This document shows, piece after piece, positions 16,369 to 17,796 of a stretch of DNA of 17,796 bases (its first letter is position 1; every line of letters starts with the position of its first letter). The stretch comes from VMCP01 sp964408945 (GTDB lineage: Bacteria > Bacteroidota > Bacteroidia > NS11-12g > UBA955), in NCBI GenBank assembly GCA_964408945.1, contig CAYPBJ010000038.1, forward strand, positions 1-17,796. The letters run 5' to 3'. The position numbers and the translations under genes are program-made. The notes beneath the pieces were generated by a model, which worked only from the letters and a program-made list of their open reading frames with translations, had not been told where the DNA came from and did no database searches.

Positions 16369-16762
16369 CCCCAATAACACTACACAACTGTTCAACCGCT
16401 GCATCCCAAATAGATGCCGACATCTCCGCTTCGTCTGGATAGACCATTTCTGTGATTATAAGTTCAATGTCACCCGTGATTTCGTCTTGAGCAATTTTAA
16501 ATTCTAGGTAATCACCAGGTGAACCAATTAAATCAAACTTTACTAATTTGCCTGGAATGTTCTTGGTGAGTTCTGCATTATATTCTGTGCCATCATCCCA
16601 AGAAAACTTAAAAGAAGCGCCGCCTTGAACGTCAACATGATCTGCAAACCAACTTTGTAAGCCTGATGGGGAGGAAATGTATTGATATAGGATTTGAGGC
16701 GATGATCTCAGTGAGTATTCAAGCTCCAGTTTTGATTTTTTTTCGATGACTTTTTTTGACAT
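16364..16762 (-). CDS. START-like domain protein (SRPBCC superfamily)
   Basis: 132 residues from ATG 16762, chosen because AAGGAGG lies six bases before it; the frame runs 12 codons further with no support. It is a small helix-grip protein of the START/AHSA1-like superfamily: KLELEYSLRSSPQILYQYISSPSGLQSWFADHV, then FKFSWDDGTEYNAEL strands, and a C-terminal helix ending DAAVEQLCSVIGA. It belongs to a Bacteroidota-conserved group with no assigned ligand, as far as I know. The TAG stop lies in the last unit of the heptamer array. It is divergent from the PAP2 gene at 16852. Confidence 0.85.
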   Translation of the reverse strand: MSKKVIEKKSKLELEYSLRSSPQILYQYISSPSGLQSWFADHVDVQGGASFKFSWDDGTEYNAELTKNIPGKLVKFDLIGSPGDYLEFKIAQDEITGDIELIITEMVYPDEAEMSASIWDAAVEQLCSVIGA

Positions 16763-16768
16763 GAGTGG

Positions 16769-16775
16769 CCTCCTT
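16769..16775 (-). promoter_or_regulatory. Strong Shine-Dalgarno of the START-like gene
   Basis: AAGGAGG on the minus strand, six bases before ATG 16762. It is a near-perfect anti-16S complement, unlike most genes in the window, whose leaders are A/T-rich without one. It fixes the start codon. Confidence 0.7.
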
Positions 16776-16811
16776 TTTTGCAAACAAAACAAAATCATTG
16801 ACTTTTCAAAA

Positions 16812-16842
16812 TTTATTCGACTTAACTTCTCATGTATATTTG
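16812..16842 (+). promoter_or_regulatory. Promoter of the PAP2-GT39 pair
   Basis: TTTA (16812-16815, three of four matches to the -33 TTTG), a 19-bp spacer, and TATATTTG (16835-16842), an exact TAnnTTTG. The ATG at 16852 is only nine bases beyond the element, so the transcript is predicted to be nearly leaderless. Confidence 0.6.
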
Positions 16843-16851
16843 TGAATTGAC

Positions 16852-17457
16852 ATGTCTGCCCGAAACTATTTCATTGTTGTTGCCCTAATAACGGTTCCCA
16901 TAGCACTTTGGGTCGGAATTTTAGGTTTTGATGAAACCACGAAACTATTATTGACATTTCATCATTCTTGGTTAGATACCATATTTTCCCGAATTACACT
17001 GTGGGGAGAATGGCCCATGGTTGTGGTTACTTTATTCTTTTCAGCACTCCTTTTTCGATGGAAGGCCTGGCCTTTCTTTGTTGCATTCGCTGTTGAAGGA
17101 CTAATAATTCAAGGACTAAAACTTTGGTTTAATTTTCCAAGACCATCGGTGAAATTCCCTGATCTCATGCGTCATATCGAGGGAGTAAAATTAGTTCAAT
17201 GGAAAGCCTTTCCAAGTGGACATACAGCTGCAGCTTTTTTCGGATCAGGAATTATCATATACATTTTAGGTAAACTAGAAACACCAAAATCACTTTCTAT
17301 TTCCATCATTTTTCTCGCATTTTTAGTGGGATACAGTCGAATTTACTTAGGTCAACACTCTGTTGAAGACGTTTTATCAGGGGCATTTTTAGGATCTCTA
17401 TTTTCCTATGTATTTTTGCATTACTTTGACCGTTCAAATGCGGCTAAATTGGCATGA
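16852..17457 (+). CDS. PAP2-family membrane phosphatase
   Basis: 201 residues with about five or six membrane segments. All PAP2 motifs are present: K90-x6-R97-P98 (KLWFNFPRP), PSGH at 121-124, and S162-R163-x5-H169-x3-D173. The integral-membrane form and complete site fit lipid phosphatases such as undecaprenyl-diphosphate phosphatase (PgpB/BacA-type activity) or lipid A phosphatases of the LpxE/LpxF type; sequence alone does not decide. Its TGA overlaps the ATG of the next gene by four bases (ATGA), so it is coupled to a polyprenyl-phosphate-sugar-type glycosyltransferase. That favours a role in the bactoprenol or lipid A pathway. Confidence 0.88.
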   Translation: MSARNYFIVVALITVPIALWVGILGFDETTKLLLTFHHSWLDTIFSRITLWGEWPMVVVTLFFSALLFRWKAWPFFVAFAVEGLIIQGLKLWFNFPRPSVKFPDLMRHIEGVKLVQWKAFPSGHTAAAFFGSGIIIYILGKLETPKSLSISIIFLAFLVGYSRIYLGQHSVEDVLSGAFLGSLFSYVFLHYFDRSNAAKLA

Positions 17458-17796
17458 AAAGACTTCCAGTACACTTGCTCTTGACCGCGGTCACTTTAAT
17501 TTTCACCTTATCGGGTTTGAATCTAACCGCTCTTTTTGATTGGGATGAACTCATTTTCGCCGAATCAGCAAGAGAAATGGTAATTTCAAATAATTGGCTT
17601 TACAATCAAATCGGATTTGAACCTTTCTGGGAAAAGCCCCCACTTTTCATTTGGTTACAAGCCCTTTCTTATTCTATTTTTGGACAATTACAAGCGTGGG
17701 TTTTTAAAATTCCAAACATCATTGCTGCCGTTTTTGTAGTAAATTTCGCCTATCATTTCGGAGATAAAATGGGCAAACGAATGCTGGGTGCATTTT
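17454..17796 (+). CDS. ArnT/GT39-like membrane glycosyltransferase (partial)
   Basis: The first 114 codons, cut by the window edge. The start is ATG 17454, overlapping the PAP2 stop. After a first membrane segment (LLLTAVTLIFTLSGL) comes the first periplasmic loop of the PMT/ArnT family: DWDELIFAESAREM (catalytic-site Asp/Glu at 31-32), NNWLYNQIGFEPFWEKPPLFIWLQA with the conserved KPPL at 61-64. A second hydrophobic segment follows. Such enzymes move a sugar from a polyprenyl phosphate to lipid A, protein or another acceptor. The acceptor is unknown here. Confidence 0.85.
   Translation, partial: MKRLPVHLLLTAVTLIFTLSGLNLTALFDWDELIFAESAREMVISNNWLYNQIGFEPFWEKPPLFIWLQALSYSIFGQLQAWVFKIPNIIAAVFVVNFAYHFGDKMGKRMLGAF

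Overview
The window looks like chromosome of a Bacteroidota bacterium, probably of the class Flavobacteriia. The evidence is a gldB gliding/type IX secretion lipoprotein gene, a PorT-family outer-membrane barrel beside nadE, a Bacteroidota-type START-like protein, AT-rich coding sequence, and several start-proximal copies of the Bacteroidota -7 promoter element TAnnTTTG. Most genes are housekeeping. No transposase, phage gene, CRISPR array, tRNA or rRNA was found.

Layout. 1-188: a heptamer repeat array that supplies the stop codon of alaS. 174-2807 (-): alaS. 2916-4511 (-): pckA, with its own terminator. 4698-5387 (+): a secreted PAP2-family phosphatase, converging on a tight minus-strand operon. 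That operon, read from 9342 down to 5365, is gldB, hotdog thioesterase, class I methyltransferase, short-chain dehydrogenase, SUI1/YciH-type factor, lipoprotein MsrA. Only 21 bases from gldB and divergent to it is a plus-strand operon: PorT-family barrel, nadE, MFS transporter. A 100-N scaffold gap (12386-12485) cuts the MFS gene and also cuts a minus-strand glucosaminidase-like gene that follows dnaG (12970-14895, -). Divergent from dnaG is an M20 amidohydrolase (14954-16138, +). A second heptamer array (16117-16368) fills the interval to a convergent START-like gene (16364-16762, -). Last comes a plus-strand pair: a membrane PAP2 phosphatase overlapping an ArnT/GT39-like glycosyltransferase that runs off the window.

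The unusual element is the pair of arrays. Each is one uninterrupted array of 7-bp units in a single phase (about 27 units on the left, exactly 36 on the right). The unit changes in blocks along the array: GGTACTA-like, then GGGTTTC-like, then a variable middle, then CCATGTA-like. Block order and polarity are the same in both arrays relative to the gene they follow. Both enter the end of that gene and supply its stop codon, so AlaS and the amidohydrolase both end in Gly-Thr-Arg-Tyr. The gene's sense strand carries eight (left) and five (right) GGG runs spaced by 4 bases, a canonical G-quadruplex pattern. Tandem heptamers (STRRs) are known in heterocystous cyanobacteria; I do not know of a description of this composite, order-conserved form in Bacteroidota.
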